Source of the DNA: Nautilus pompilius
Taxonomy: Eukaryota > Mollusca > Cephalopoda > Nautilida > Nautilidae
DNA length: 64,000 nt
Direction: 5' to 3'
Assembly (NCBI GenBank): GCA_018389105.1
Contig: JACATO010000304.1
Coordinates: forward strand, 3,472,001 to 3,536,000
Part shown: positions 24,417 to 38,200 of the stretch, one piece after another
Layout of the letters: each line of letters opens with the position of its first letter
Numbering within the stretch: the stretch's first letter is position 1
Translations under genes and position numbers: made by a program
Notes under the pieces: generated by a model
Databases searched by the model: none
What the model was told of the DNA's origin: nothing
Seen by the model: only the letters and a program-made list of their open reading frames with translations

Positions 24417-26207
24417 ATGGGGACTGGTAGCTCATTTTTGCGCACGCAAGATGATGATGACATCTTGGGTACTGATTATGATGAAAATAGCCATGGTGTC
24501 ATAAAGAGGATTCCTATTGAAATGAAGCCCAGGGGGCGACTGGGTCTTCGCAGTGTCAGCTCTCTGGGTCGGAAACCTAAAGGTGGGAGTCTCAGATCAG
24601 CACTATCTATTGACTTGGAAAATCCTGAAGTGGAGAAGATCAAGAAGGATTTTGAGATGTACCGACTAAATAAGGACCAAGAAATTGCCAACATGCAAAA
24701 GAAAGAGCAAAAGCTGGAAACTGAAAACAAAAAGTTGCGTGCAGAGCTTTTGGCCTTGCAAAAAACATGTACCAAGCTAAGAGGGGAACGGGATTGTGCT
24801 CTTGATGCAGAGCACCAGGCTTTAACTCGAGCAGCAGCATTTGAACAAGACAGGGATAAAATTCAGAGGCAGTTTAAAGTAAGGAAAATCATACATCAGT
24901 TCATACTGTTATGAATTCAATCAATCTATTTGTTTGTTAGGACATATAACAATTTTTTTAAAAAATGAAAACAAGATTCTAAAAGTCATCTTTTTGCACA
25001 AAACAATTTTTTATTTGTTTGTTTTGTGTTTTGTTTACCAACATGAAAGGAAACAATTGTAATAAGTTATTTACATAGCAAAATATATTGAATAATTTTT
25101 AAATTTTCAAATGTAACAATTGATGACATGCAGTGTGGAGAGGAATCAACTCCCATCAACATTTTGCATGGTTTCTAAAATATCAGCACTTTATTTATAT
25201 CAAGTTAACCATTTAATTTAAAAAAAAAATAAATAAATTTTTATAATTTCTTTTTGTGGCAATAAGTCTCTCAGAATACAGTATATGTTTAAAAGGCTTC
25301 AGATTAATAATTGTTTTTATATAATGAGACAGTTATGAAAGTTTAAGAAGCCTGTTACATGAAAGCAGCTTTTTTTTTAAATTCTAGAAAATAACTTTTT
25401 TTTTTTTTTTTGCTTATGTTCTCTAAAAAATACTTTTGCATGTAGCAAAATTTGGTATCAGTAGATGCAGGTTTTATTTAACTGGGTGTTTTTATGTTGA
25501 TAGATATTCAGAGAGACAAAAGAATCTGAAATACAGAATCTACTGAGAGCCAAAAGGGAACTTGAAAACAAATTGACTAAAATGACTCAGGGTTATTTTC
25601 CTGAAGATAATGATAATGATTCCAGGTCTGGAATGGATACCACAGCTGGTAAGTAAATTCTTCCACAGCTGAATTTGGTTTAATTAACAGTAGAAGTCGG
25701 CAGCAAGCCTGTACAGTGGTTAAAATATATTCTTCTTTACCACAGCTTAAAAATTTATATGAAGGCAGCCTTTAAACTAGCTTACATGAACCATCCAATA
25801 CAATTTGCCACAAATTTAAAGTTTTTGTTTTAGTAAAAACAAACTTAGATGAAGAATCTAAACTAAATTAATTATTTTATTAGATGATATTAGTTATGTA
25901 ATCTTATAAATTTATTGATTTTTTTGTCTTTTAGTTTTAGTTGCATCTCTGGTGTTCATGATATCAGAATCAAGTTTTACAATAGCTGTTTAGAAAAAAA
26001 ACTAGTGTAAAAGTGAAGATAAAGGTTAACCTGACAGGTTTTATGATTTTGCTGTAGGAAGTTCTTACCCAGGAGACTGGTGGACAGCACTGGAAAGTGA
26101 GCCCTCTCTTGGTAGTTCAGTCCAGCTTCACCATCCAGCTTTAAGAGGACCAGAGCTAGCCCATAGTGCAATGGAACTTGAAGGACCTTTTACTAATGTC
26201 AACAAAG
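24417..26207 (+). CDS. NPHP3: NPHP3 exons 1-3: myristoylation signal and coiled coil
   Basis: The start ATG at 24417 gives [10 protein letters not shown], whose Gly2 and Ser6 fit the N-myristoylation consensus used by NPHP3 for ciliary targeting. An acidic stretch ([10 protein letters not shown]) and a basic, serine-rich stretch follow. A coiled coil of heptad type runs from about residue 70 to about 195 across exons 1 and 2, including [18 protein letters not shown]. Exon 3 (26058-26207) carries [20 protein letters not shown] and [10 protein letters not shown], both recognisable in vertebrate NPHP3. The in-frame ATG upstream at 24318 lies before a splice acceptor and would destroy the myristoylation site, so it was not chosen. 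Confidence 0.94.
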
Positions 26208-29200
26208 GTGCATTAATATGTCTTATTATGTTTTTCTCTTTGTATGTGTATTTCTCTACAATATTATTATTTAAAACAATACTCTAAATCAAATTAACCA
26301 TATTAACACAGCAACAGTCAAACAGAAAAAATGAAAGGAACTGTATACATTGATATTCTTGGTCATTCCTACTGAACAGACCAGACTTGAAACTACATTG
26401 TTCTTTATTTATTAGTGTTTATGGATTCTAAAAATTCTACTTTACTCATATGCTTTATTTTTTTAAAAAAATGTTAATTTATGTAAATACCTGAATGAAT
26501 GTTAAGCAAATTAACACTTGGATATATCTGTAGAAATTTATTGTTTGATGTGGTTTTTGGAAGTTTTATTACTACTAAAATATTCTTATTTTAAATACTT
26601 TACATGTTTGCTGATTTCAGGGGGATAGTTCTGTAAATCCTGCTCTTATCAAAACCATCCTAAACAACAACAGGAAAAGTTTGCTGAAATATCAATAAAT
26701 ATAGGAAAAAACCATGAATACAAGGACTCTTAAAGTCCACATTAATGAATATGCCAAAAACATTTAATCCATTATCACAGGCCACTAACATTATGCTTAG
26801 CCCATCAGTATTTAAACAAAAATACATTAGCAATACATTGCAACTTACTACTACAGAGTACAGATATCTTGGCTTTTATAATTTTATTCAAAGAACCTAG
26901 ATTTTAATGCATTAAAATATTTTCGTCAGAAGAGACTAATTAGTTTTCTTCCTACCCTTTCATGTTATGTTTGTTACAATCCTGAGATAGCTTAGTCTCC
27001 TATTTTCTTAACTTATAACCTAAATAAAAATGATATATTTGATAACTTGTGTACTTCACTTGCATTGGATATTTTCTTATAAAATAACATCAAATGACCA
27101 TTTTAAATAGAGTATTAGATTCCAGGATTGATATTTTAAACGTTACATGTAATACATTCAGAGAAATTTTATTACAGAGGGGTTTTACAATAAAAGTTCA
27201 TATTTCTGTGAAGTTTGTATTATATTCAATTTAAATGCTTATCTAGATATGTGGTACTAGTTGATGTTTTCAGCATTAAGATGTTTTTCTCACGTCTTTA
27301 TAATATTCAAGATCTACATCCTCAGAACTTTGTTATTTCATTTTTTTTTTTTTTGTGTTACACTTCTGATCATATTTCTACTTTTTCAAATTCCTTTGTT
27401 TTTGGAGAGCTCATGTGACCAAGCACATGAAAGGTTAAAGTCACATGATTAAGCATGTTCCTTAAAGCTGCCAAGCCAAGATGGCTGATACTGATTAAAT
27501 TGTAGATGGGGTATCTCAAGGAAAAGAAGTGAGTATATTTAAATATACATTTAAAATATTAAATCAATCTAATAATTTTAATATAGAAATTTAAAATCAA
27601 TCTATGCTGCTGAATGACTGCAATCACCATTTTAATGAAATGCCGATTGAAATATAGGCCCTTAGACAGATCATGAAAAAATGAATACCATTTGATTTCT
27701 TTTGCTTGAAAACTATGTACTGGACCCCAAAATTAAACATTTAATTGTCCTTTTTTCATATAATACTTAAATCTGTTGTTATTTAAAAAATATTTCTTTA
27801 TTAATTCATCTGTAGTAGAACATTTGTGCCCCCCTTTTTTTCTGTTTTAGATCAAAGCATTGCTGAAAGAATTGCAAAAACAGAGAAAAAGTGTAAACTT
27901 GAAGATGATGATTTTAAGACAGGAAAATAAATGAATAGAAAAACTTTGCAAAACTAAATTCAGCGATACAACAGGGGATGAGAAGAATGAGATGTGTGCT
28001 GATGGAAGAGAAAGAACTAAATTGTGTAGACTACAGAAGAAATTACAGAAACAAGAGAATGAAAAGGCTAAAGAAGATTCTTCAACACCAGCATCTTCTG
28101 GAAAATGGTTTAAAACTTTTCAATTTTGAGGGAAAGTTATAAGAAGAATAACCTTTCATCTTTGTGCATCACCTTCAAAAAGAGCTCAAGTCATACGGAA
28201 TTACATTGTGTCTCTGCTGAACCTGTGGAACTTGTGAAAGAATTTTTTTCAAAATAGATATCATCTGCAATGTGCCTAGAATGAATAATATAATGACTGC
28301 TTGGAATGGTGGTGTGATAGTAAAGTTAAGAAAATACTAATTAACAATGTCCAAAGACATCTGTCTTGACATTGAGATTAGATTCTCTAAGTTTGTGTCT
28401 CTTCAGCCACAAAAATGTGTTTTTACTGAAAGATCAGCCTGCTGATCAATGTAAATGCCAAAAGCATGAGAATTTTATTCTGAAACTGAAAGCAATGCAT
28501 GTTTGTTTCTGGCTAATGAATCTGTGAAAATGATGATCTGAATGATAGTTGCTGGAAAGGAGGTGAGGAATGCAAGACGGTAGGAATTTTGTTCTGAGCA
28601 TAAAGGTTAAAAACAGAAATGTTTTGGAAATTTTGGTCAAAGGATGGTTCAAAGTTGAAGTTTGAAACTAAAAATGGGCATATGAATGAGCTTGTTGAAT
28701 TACTGATGATTTCTGCATATTTTAGGAACATGTATGAATGAAAAGGATTCAGTTTAATGTTTTAATTAGAAACAAATCTGATCCCGATATAAATGTACTT
28801 TCAGTGCAACTTTTCTATGGCCTGCAGCTACTAATATTAGGATGAAATGCAGGGAGCATTGTGGGCAAGGAAAAGTGTCAATTACTTCACTGCTGCTCTA
28901 TGTCTTGGGGATAGACAATGTAAATTATTTTTGATAGTAACTGATAGCCAGGACAAAGGAAATAACAGTATTTATACTTTTCTCATGAAACTAGTTTCTA
29001 TTGTAAATATAACAAAATTTATAAGGGTCTCATCATGTGCACTGATGGCTTATCATTTTAGTTCATAAAAAGGTTCTGTGTAAGAATGTTATGAGTTAGG
29101 CAGAAAAATTAATGAAAAAATCAGTTGGCATAATTTGATGAAAGTTGTTACTTCATCTGGATAGTGGTGTGAGTATTGCTACAAAAGTAAATGTAACACT

Positions 29201-32200
29201 TAGTATTAAGTGTTACTTTTGTCAGGACTAAGAGAATCATTTCAGTTTTTTTTAATCTTGCTTTGATGATGATGAGATATTTCTTTTGCTTCAGGTTTTA
29301 ATACGATTTTAATATTTTACAAAATTTTTTTGTTGCATGTGTTACAGCTATAATGTGCTGCACTTTGATGCCTTTTAATGGTCATACTATGTCATATAGA
29401 CTTAAATGTTTTTGAAATAAAGCCAGACTATTGTAACCTATTTGAAACTGCTTGTAAAATTTCTAGCTTTCATTTTTTTTTTCATGTGCATACATTAACA
29501 TCTAATATTTTTGCTCACATTTGTGTCCAAGGTAGACTCTCTTCATTTATAAAAAGAATGTTGTTCACTTGTGTTTTATGAAACTATTGTCAGATTTTTA
29601 TCAATTAGAATTGAAAAAAAAATAAATAAAAAGTCTAATGTTTTAATAAATTTTATTATTTTGACCTTGGGGCCACTTTTTATTGAATGGCCCAAATGTG
29701 GCCTTCAAATAAGCCTATTGTTGACCAAGGATCTAATTTTTTTTTTTAGATGACTGGAGTTCTGCAATGGTTAAACTAATGCAGGTTCTTCCAAGTATGC
29801 CTGAGCACATGATCACTAATGCAGTCAGGCTGTATGTATCATCTTTAAATGACACTAAATTAGAACTGGAAATTTTGATGAAGGTAAGTTCTTTTATAAA
29901 TAATTTTTTTCTTTCATAATATTGCTAGAAATTAAAATATAAGAGATTTTTTTTTTTAATTTTAAAGTTTTTCTCTTTTTTTGCATTTTTAAACAACATG
30001 CACACGTGATTAGGAAAATCTTCAGTGTTAAGAAAACAAGAATACTAATAATCCTTTATTTATGTAGCTATAAAAAAGTATATTTTACCATTGTGAATAT
30101 ATTCCATCTTTAATTTGAAAATAACTGCTTTAAAGATGATTAAAAGGATATATTTTATTAAAATAATAACAGTTTATGATAATGGAACATTAGACCACAA
30201 TTTTTGCATAATTTACGTCATAATTAAAATTTTTAAATATAATCAAATATTTTAATGCTGATGCTTCATAAACTGCCATAGATCATTGATCTCTTTTGAA
30301 GTAATAGAATAAAAAATGGTGATGTCAGACTTGCAAAGCAATGACCCATCTTAGCACCATTTGCACACTATAATTCTCATTTTATTGTTGTTTTACTTAT
30401 CTTTGAAGTTGTGGTGTTACATATGTTCAAAAGTATTGATATTTAAAATTTACTGAAATTTGTTTTTAAGTAATGATAGAAACAAATTACTACAAAAAAT
30501 ATTTTGTAGTTATGGATTAAATGCTGCCTGTTAGTTGTTTTTATTGTTGCTTTCAGTTTCTCATTGTGTTAATTAGAAGTGAATGAGAACTAAAATTATG
30601 ATAAATGGTATTAGCACTGATTTGCCTGTGGATTATTTTTTAAACTTTTCAGTGCAGGCATAGAAGAGAGTAAATAGCACTGAAGAGTAACATCTGTTGA
30701 AGATCTCGCAACAAGTTTATATGTGCATAGAATAGTCACATGATATTGTGTTCATCCCAGATTTCTGATTGATTTTTAGTTTCTTTCATTGTGTGGGAAC
30801 ATATATTTATTTTTTTCTCAGGATTTTGTCCCCAAACTCTCAAATTTATGTCTTGCTGAAGGACGGTTACTAGTTGTAGTTTGTATGAATTCAGATCATG
30901 TTGAAGACATCTCAGCAAAGGTGAGCAGTTTTCTCTCTTTTTTTACTTAATAAAAGTGACCTCAGACTTTCAGTTGTCTAACCACTGTATCACCACTCCA
31001 GAGATGTCATTGTACCTATCAAACCATTTATTATCACTAAGCAAATAAAATGTAAACTACTGGGAATGGTTTTGGTTTTAATACTTTTTGAAAGTATCAT
31101 ATCACTGATGTATTTTGTCATTTATGCTGCATCTCATTTGAATTTTTTTACAAACTTTTTACTTCAGGCATTTGATCAACATCTTAGTGCTGTAAGAAAA
31201 CAACTGAAAATGTCAAATATCTTCCTTGCATTTCTTGGAGAAAGACTCACCAGGTAAAATGCAACTACTTTATATCCTACATAATTAAAAAAAGAATAAA
31301 AAAAATTATGCATTTTCTTTCATTAAGATTTGTATTGATGATGATTTCACCGCTTTAAGTAAACAAACTACACTATATTTAAATCTAGTTTATCTAAAAG
31401 ATTTAGAAACTTTTGATAAATATTTGTGGATTAATTAAAATAAAATTTAAGCTTTAACTGCTTTTCCAGAAATCAAATGAAAACACTGCCTTTGATCCTC
31501 TTGCTTTGCTTTTTTTAAAGAAAAGATAAACATATTCAATAATCTAAACCAACAGGCAAGAATGGCCAAACCAAATCTGCTCTCATTACTGACCTCCAGT
31601 TTTTCCTGTCACTAGTTTAATTTTATCTTGGGCAATAGACTAGTACTGCCTCTTTAAAAAACAAGTTTTGTTGTGTATTCAGGGGTTTTCTTTTCATTGT
31701 ATATCAGCAGGATTTGGCTTTTGATGCTAGAAATATATCTTTTATCAGGGCTATAAATAGAATTTTAACCATTTGGTGGTGGTGGTGATGATACAATATT
31801 CTGGTCGATGTGTTTCTGTATAATTTTTTTGTGTGCCTCATAAACTTCCACCTCTGGACATTCCACCATACTTTTGGGACACCATTATGTTTTATCTGAA
31901 CTTGTAGTTATAATGTTGGCATATCTGTGAAAAACTAGTAATGGGAAATAAAACTGTTCTTGCTGAGATCATTTATGACGGTTAGTTATGGAGTGGCCAG
32001 TTGTTCAGTGGTCAGATGATTGGTTGCCAAGGCTAAGGCCCCAAATTTGAGTCTGGTCAGGGTTGGCTTAGTTTGATGAACCCTTGGCACAGGCTGCTCT
32101 TACTTTTCTTCACCAGCCAGTCAGATGTTTTTTTTTGCACTCCGGTTTCTTCCCACATCTGAAAATTAAGATTTTTAGTAGGGATTTTTCTGCTTGTTGG

Positions 32201-35200
32201 AAGTGTCAAGCCCCTGTGGCACAATATAGGCAACGCTTTCTACATATTCACACATGCAAAGCAAACATTACTTAATATAATAGTTTCAGTAATAAAAAAC
32301 TAAGTTATCTCATTCTTTCTCTTTCTCAGACTGACAGGTTATGAGTACAGTTGGGGACACCTGGATAATCCTGGCTCAAAGCCTGCAATATTTTGTTTCA
32401 GACTTCAAGATCAACAAGGGTTTGTGTGCTGATACTTGTAATGATTTTAAAGTTTTATATTTTCTTTAAATTAATAGACAAAATTATTTTCTTGCTGCCG
32501 ATCTGTTTTGTTTTTTTTTTCTAGTGAGGTCAGCAGACATTAATTGCTAGAACAGTCTTAGATTTCAAGCTGCATACTTGAATGATTGATACTTTTAAAA
32601 TTTTTTGTTAAACCGAATTATGGTATTGGAAGAATTTGAGGCAGAGTGACATTCAGAAATTACAGAAACATTGTTTTCACAGTATGGAAAATATTTTGGA
32701 TCTTGACAAACACTGAATGTGCAGAGCTTGTTCAGATTTTAATGGAAAAATAAAATTTTTTTTAGATCTGTTTTGGTTTGATATTCTTTTTATTTATATA
32801 TATATATATATTAGCTTTGGTGCAGATGATGAAACAAATAATAAAACTCTGATCAGAAGAGAAAGGAACAAACTGATGAAGAAAGTTCAGGAAAGTGGTG
32901 GTGTTCGCATAATTGATAGTTACACAAGTCCCAGCCAGGGAGTTGAAAAGGCTTTCAATGAGTTGGACCGGATACTGAGAATGGTATGTTGTAGTTTTTG
33001 AAAATTGTATCTTTTCTTACAAATTTTAACTGACCTTTCTGATAACAAAAGTAGCATAGAGAAAACAGTCATATAAACTGATGAATAAAGTGAGCAAAGA
33101 CACAATTAAAAAGAAAGAGAGAGATTTTACTGTAATTGTAAATCAAATTGTCAGAAGTAAAAAATGCCTTTGCATGAAATTTTATATCCTTATTATATTA
33201 TTAGGAATTAATAAATAATAACCTGCTTATATATTTAAATACAGTTTATTTTTTCTATGTTATATTGTACAGTTTTATTTTTGTATTTTGTTAGAATTTT
33301 TTTTCTTAGCAGGAACAAACTGTTAAAATGTCTTAAGTTCACATAAAATGCTTGCATATTTATTTAGTAATATTTATTTATTTTTTTAGGAGCTTGGAAT
33401 AGATTATCGTAGAGAGAAGATGGAGAATGATTCAGGATTTTCTGAACTTGAGGGTCCAGAACAACTGTGTGGTGGAGCTCTATGGGACATACATTGTGAC
33501 TATGAACAAATGGAAGCTTTGAACTCAGCTGTCAAATCCAGCTGTGAGCTTGGATTTGAAAGAGTTAAGTGAGAAACAACAATGTTTTTTGTTTTTTTTT
33601 TTAAATTATTTTCTGATACTTTCAAAACCTGGATCTTTTGAAAAAAATAGAAGTTATACTTTATTTAATCTGCTTAGTTGTAAACAGTTTGTTGTGTTTT
33701 CTTGCAGTATTATGAACGGCTAACAGCGCATGTCTCAGCAGGGGGTCCTTTGCCTCCATTTCTTGTGTTAGGTGGGTCTGGTTCTGGTCGATCTCTGCTA
33801 TTAGCAAAATGGTAGGTCTGACCATTTTTTTTTTAATTTCAAACTTTCTTTATCAATCAAATTGTAATCTGTAGGAAGACAGAATAGTCTTTAAAATTTA
33901 TATTTATTAGGGAGATAGCAGTGGTGACTATATAAACCAGATTGTTAGTGGGCATTTTTTATTTGTCCAGGAATTATTTTTATCAGTATCATGTTTTCAT
34001 GCCTGTGTTTCTCACTGTATTCAAACTGTCTAGGTAAAGATAATCATAAATTTTATGTAACTGATCAGTGTCTGGGATTAGAAATATACTGACACCAATT
34101 ATAGTGATTACGATATAATATGGACTACTGACAATTGGTAGAAATGGAGTCTGAACATAAATTGAATGATTGTGAAAACAGGTTATCATTTGTCATCGGC
34201 CAATCTAAGTAATTTAATGTCCATAACACCACGGTCCCAGCAAAGTATGCCCACTTGCAATGGATCATGCTAGCAGATTGGTTTCCTAGCTACAGGCGTG
34301 CTGTAGGAAGCTGCTGACTTATTTGTGGTGTAACATTAATCTGGAAAAAATACTCTAGCTTATCCCCACTGCATTCAGTGGGTTTAAATACAGGAGATAT
34401 GGATGGTTGGTCATTCACATTGACATTATTTTGCTTTAAACATGCTTGTGTCAGGTCTGCTATGTGGTGATTCCTATTGTCCTAGAATGTCAAATACAGT
34501 ACACGTTACTGTAGAAGAGGAAAGTGAACAGGATGCAAAATATTCTTCACACACTTCTACTTTGATCAATTTTAGCTCCGATCTATTGGTCCTAATGCTG
34601 CATCATAAGAAAAAAGGTTATATCTGGTGCTGTCTGTAGCGTCACGATTGATTGTGGCATTTTGACACTTCTAGGTGGAATTCTGATACAGAATGCATTC
34701 AACAAGTAATCATTCATACTATCCACATCTCAAAACTATATTTATTCTTAGCAACAAATACTTGTATTACAAAAAAATAGACAAAATTTCATATAATGCT
34801 CTCTCTACCTGTTGCCATCACCAAATCTTGTTGAATTATTAACTGCTGTTAGAAAGTGACAAAATATAATTTTATTAATGTTATATTGCAAGTCATCATT
34901 TTTAGTGTTTGATGATGAGAAGCTACTTGGATTAATTTGTTATGTATTTTAATTCATTTACAAAGATGTATTTCCTTAAACTTATTATTAGGCTTAATTT
35001 TAACAAAAATTATTTTTTAAAAATATTTTATTATTATGTTTTGTTGTTTTTTTCTTCTCAAAAGGATTTACTTAGCAAAAGAAAGAAACCCCAACAGCCT
35101 GGTTTTGTGCCACTTTGTTGGATCTGAATCTTCTATAAGTGCTGATCCAATTGTTATGATCCGACGACTTACTGCCCAGGTATGACAATATATTATTTTT

Positions 35201-38200
35201 GTCTAAAATTTATTATGAAATTTTGAGTGTTTGATTGCTATGAAAGTATTTTATAAATGAAAAATGTATTGTCTGACATTCTGAATTTAAAGCAAAATAA
35301 CAGTTAAATTATTTATCTTGGTAGACTATTAATTCTGTATTGTATTGCAGTATTATTGAATAATTCATGAAAATTATAATTTGTCAAACATTTTTTTAGA
35401 TTAATAAAAACAATCTAAGGTCAGTAACTAAATTATATAGTCAGTCATTAAAGATAAGTTTTTGTACTTTTTTAAACAACCTCTGAATTTTTTACTGCCA
35501 TAACTTTTGGAAATATTAAATCAACTGAAGTTAGATTTGAGTAATCTGACATGTTATTGTCATCTATTAAACCATTTAAAAATGAAGAAATTTTAGGACA
35601 CATTTAATCATTGATTTTTACATTATTTATTATAAAAATAATGATTCTGTCTATTTGTTAATAAACATTACAAGCAGAGAATTCATGGATTCTACTTAAG
35701 CTTAGTACTAATTTGATAATGTATATCAGTAATATCAGTATGGGTTAGTAATCACAGCAATAAGTCTGCTGCTAATGTAAATCTGTATACTATAGCTAAT
35801 ACTAAAGATTGCATAAATTAACTTTATACATGATTATCAAACATTAGGCTGTAAGAAGATACTGGAAGTAGGAAGACTTATGCAAGGCCCCTTAGAGACA
35901 AAGTCCATCAATACAGTTTTTAATTTTATTAAAACTTCAGTAAAGTAGATTAACTGGTAATTTATAACACACATTAACAATCTAATATATATTTTCAAGT
36001 GTTTGTGCATTTGTTACTCTTTCATGGCCAAATTGTAGCACCTAGATGCCCCAAATTTTTGGTGTAGATACTTTAGAATCTGGGCAGGGTTTTAAATTAT
36101 TGCAGATTGGCCTGAGTTACAGGTACCCTAGCTGGTTCTATAACTAAAGAATAATTTGTTACAAAAGTTTTGTCGGTCTTTCTACTGCAAGTTCCATTAC
36201 AATCAGTACACAAGCACATTTATACCATTTTGAAAAAAATCTGGATTTCTGGAGCCGATAAACTGTTGGAAGGCCTCTTCGATTCAACAATGCCGACTGT
36301 CGTCGGAAGAGTTTCTGATGAACAACATTTAATTCATGACATTACCTTTCAGCTGTGATGGTTTTGCAAGGTTGCAAGAAGTTTATAGTGGATGACACCA
36401 GTTGCAGTCCACCAGACAGTAACCATGACCTTCTTTGGGTAGAGGCTGGGTTTTGGAATGTGATTAGGCACCTTGTCTCTGTCGAGCCACTGTCGATTGT
36501 TGTAAAGGATCCATTTTTCATCACATGTAATGATTTGGTCATGAAATGGGTTGTTTTTGTTTCTTATGACAAGCGAAGAGCAGATCTCCAGTTGACAATT
36601 TTTTTGTTGTTTATTCAACTCGTGAGGCACCCACTTGTCAAACTTTTTCACCTCGCCAATTGCGTCAAGATGTCAGGAAACAGTTGCAGTGCTTACGTCA
36701 ACCTCTCCAGCAATTTCTCGCCCCGTTTTTCTTGGATTGGCTTCAAAGGAGGTTTTCAGACAGTCGTCATCACAGCTGGAAGGACGTCTGCTATTTCATT
36801 ATCTTCGAGGTTCACTTCTCCTGATCGAAATTTTTCAAACCATCGTTGTACTGTACGCTCATTTGCTGTGTCCTTGAACCATGCTTGCTCAATGTTACGA
36901 GTTGCCTCGCTTTCTTTGTGGCCCAGTTTGACCTTGTGAAGCAAAATGGCACGAAAATCTTTTCTATCCATGCTTCACTCAGAACTCTGAAACGAATATC
37001 GATTTTATGATTTTTGAAAAGGTAGGTTTTGCATAATGTATGCCAAAGTACACACTAAAAGTTGATATATAACTTATCTAGATACACCTTCACAAGCATG
37101 CAAAAAATGAACCCCAAATTAACATAATATAAAATCCGACAAAAAGTTTTAGAACAACCTAATAGTTAGTTTGTGATTATGACCTCTGATATTAGTAACA
37201 GCTGCAAAAACTTGTCCACACACTGCAAGCTCTTAATTATTTTGAAAACCCATATTAGGTATCACAAACATCTTTAATAAAACAAATAACATCTTATACA
37301 CAATGTAGATGAGAGAAATAATGTTTTTAATAGAAACTTAGAATGTGATAGGCAGCATAGTTAATGTTTGTATAAAAGTTATTGTATCTCTTATTTAAAG
37401 AGTTTATTACACCTACTTCACTTGAGCTCCAAGGGTGGTGCTGAGAAAATACAAAAGTTGTTTAGTAAAATAAGTGAGAGGAGGAGATAAACAGTTTTTT
37501 GGTATTTTTTTATAGAAAATTTAACAAGACATCTAATAGTCTTAATCTTTGCAGGTTGCATGCAAAATCCAACAGGTTTGAAAACTAAAGAAAAGGCAGC
37601 TTTTAATACAAGGTGGACACAGTTAAATTTCTTTTAAGCCATGGTTGGCTGGATAAATATAAATGTTTTTTTTTTTTTTTTAATTAGTAGGGTGATATAT
37701 TATGGACAATTTACCTGATTATATAATGTTTCTACTCTAATAGACAATTTCTTTATATAAGCTGCTTACTTTGAGCAAACCTAGTAACTATAACTGTACA
37801 GTTTATTGCTAGGCTTGTTATCATTCTCAACACAGATAAAAATTTCTTATAGTTAAACAAAAGAAACCTTTGCTGCCAGCTTTGTCATACCTGCCCATAA
37901 TAGAAGTTGGGAGTATGATATAAATTGTAAAGAAATTCACTCACTCTGATTTTTCACTTTGTATTGAAAAACTTGTTCCTTTGATAAGCTTGTACTTCTT
38001 TTTTTTAAACCATTATTTAGTTTTGTGTATAATAGTATGATAAATTTTCATTGATTCTATGAAGGAATTATTGTGATCCAAAGAATTTGCTTAATGTTCA
38101 GAGAGCATTTTACTATACTGAAATGTTGATTCATGAATTACAGTACTGATATCATTGTTAGATATCATAAAAGACTATACATTATCTACATATGCATGAT

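Noticed and set aside
36355..36939. 194-codon plus-strand open frame
   Set aside because: It is the antisense shadow of the mariner transposase encoded on the minus strand.
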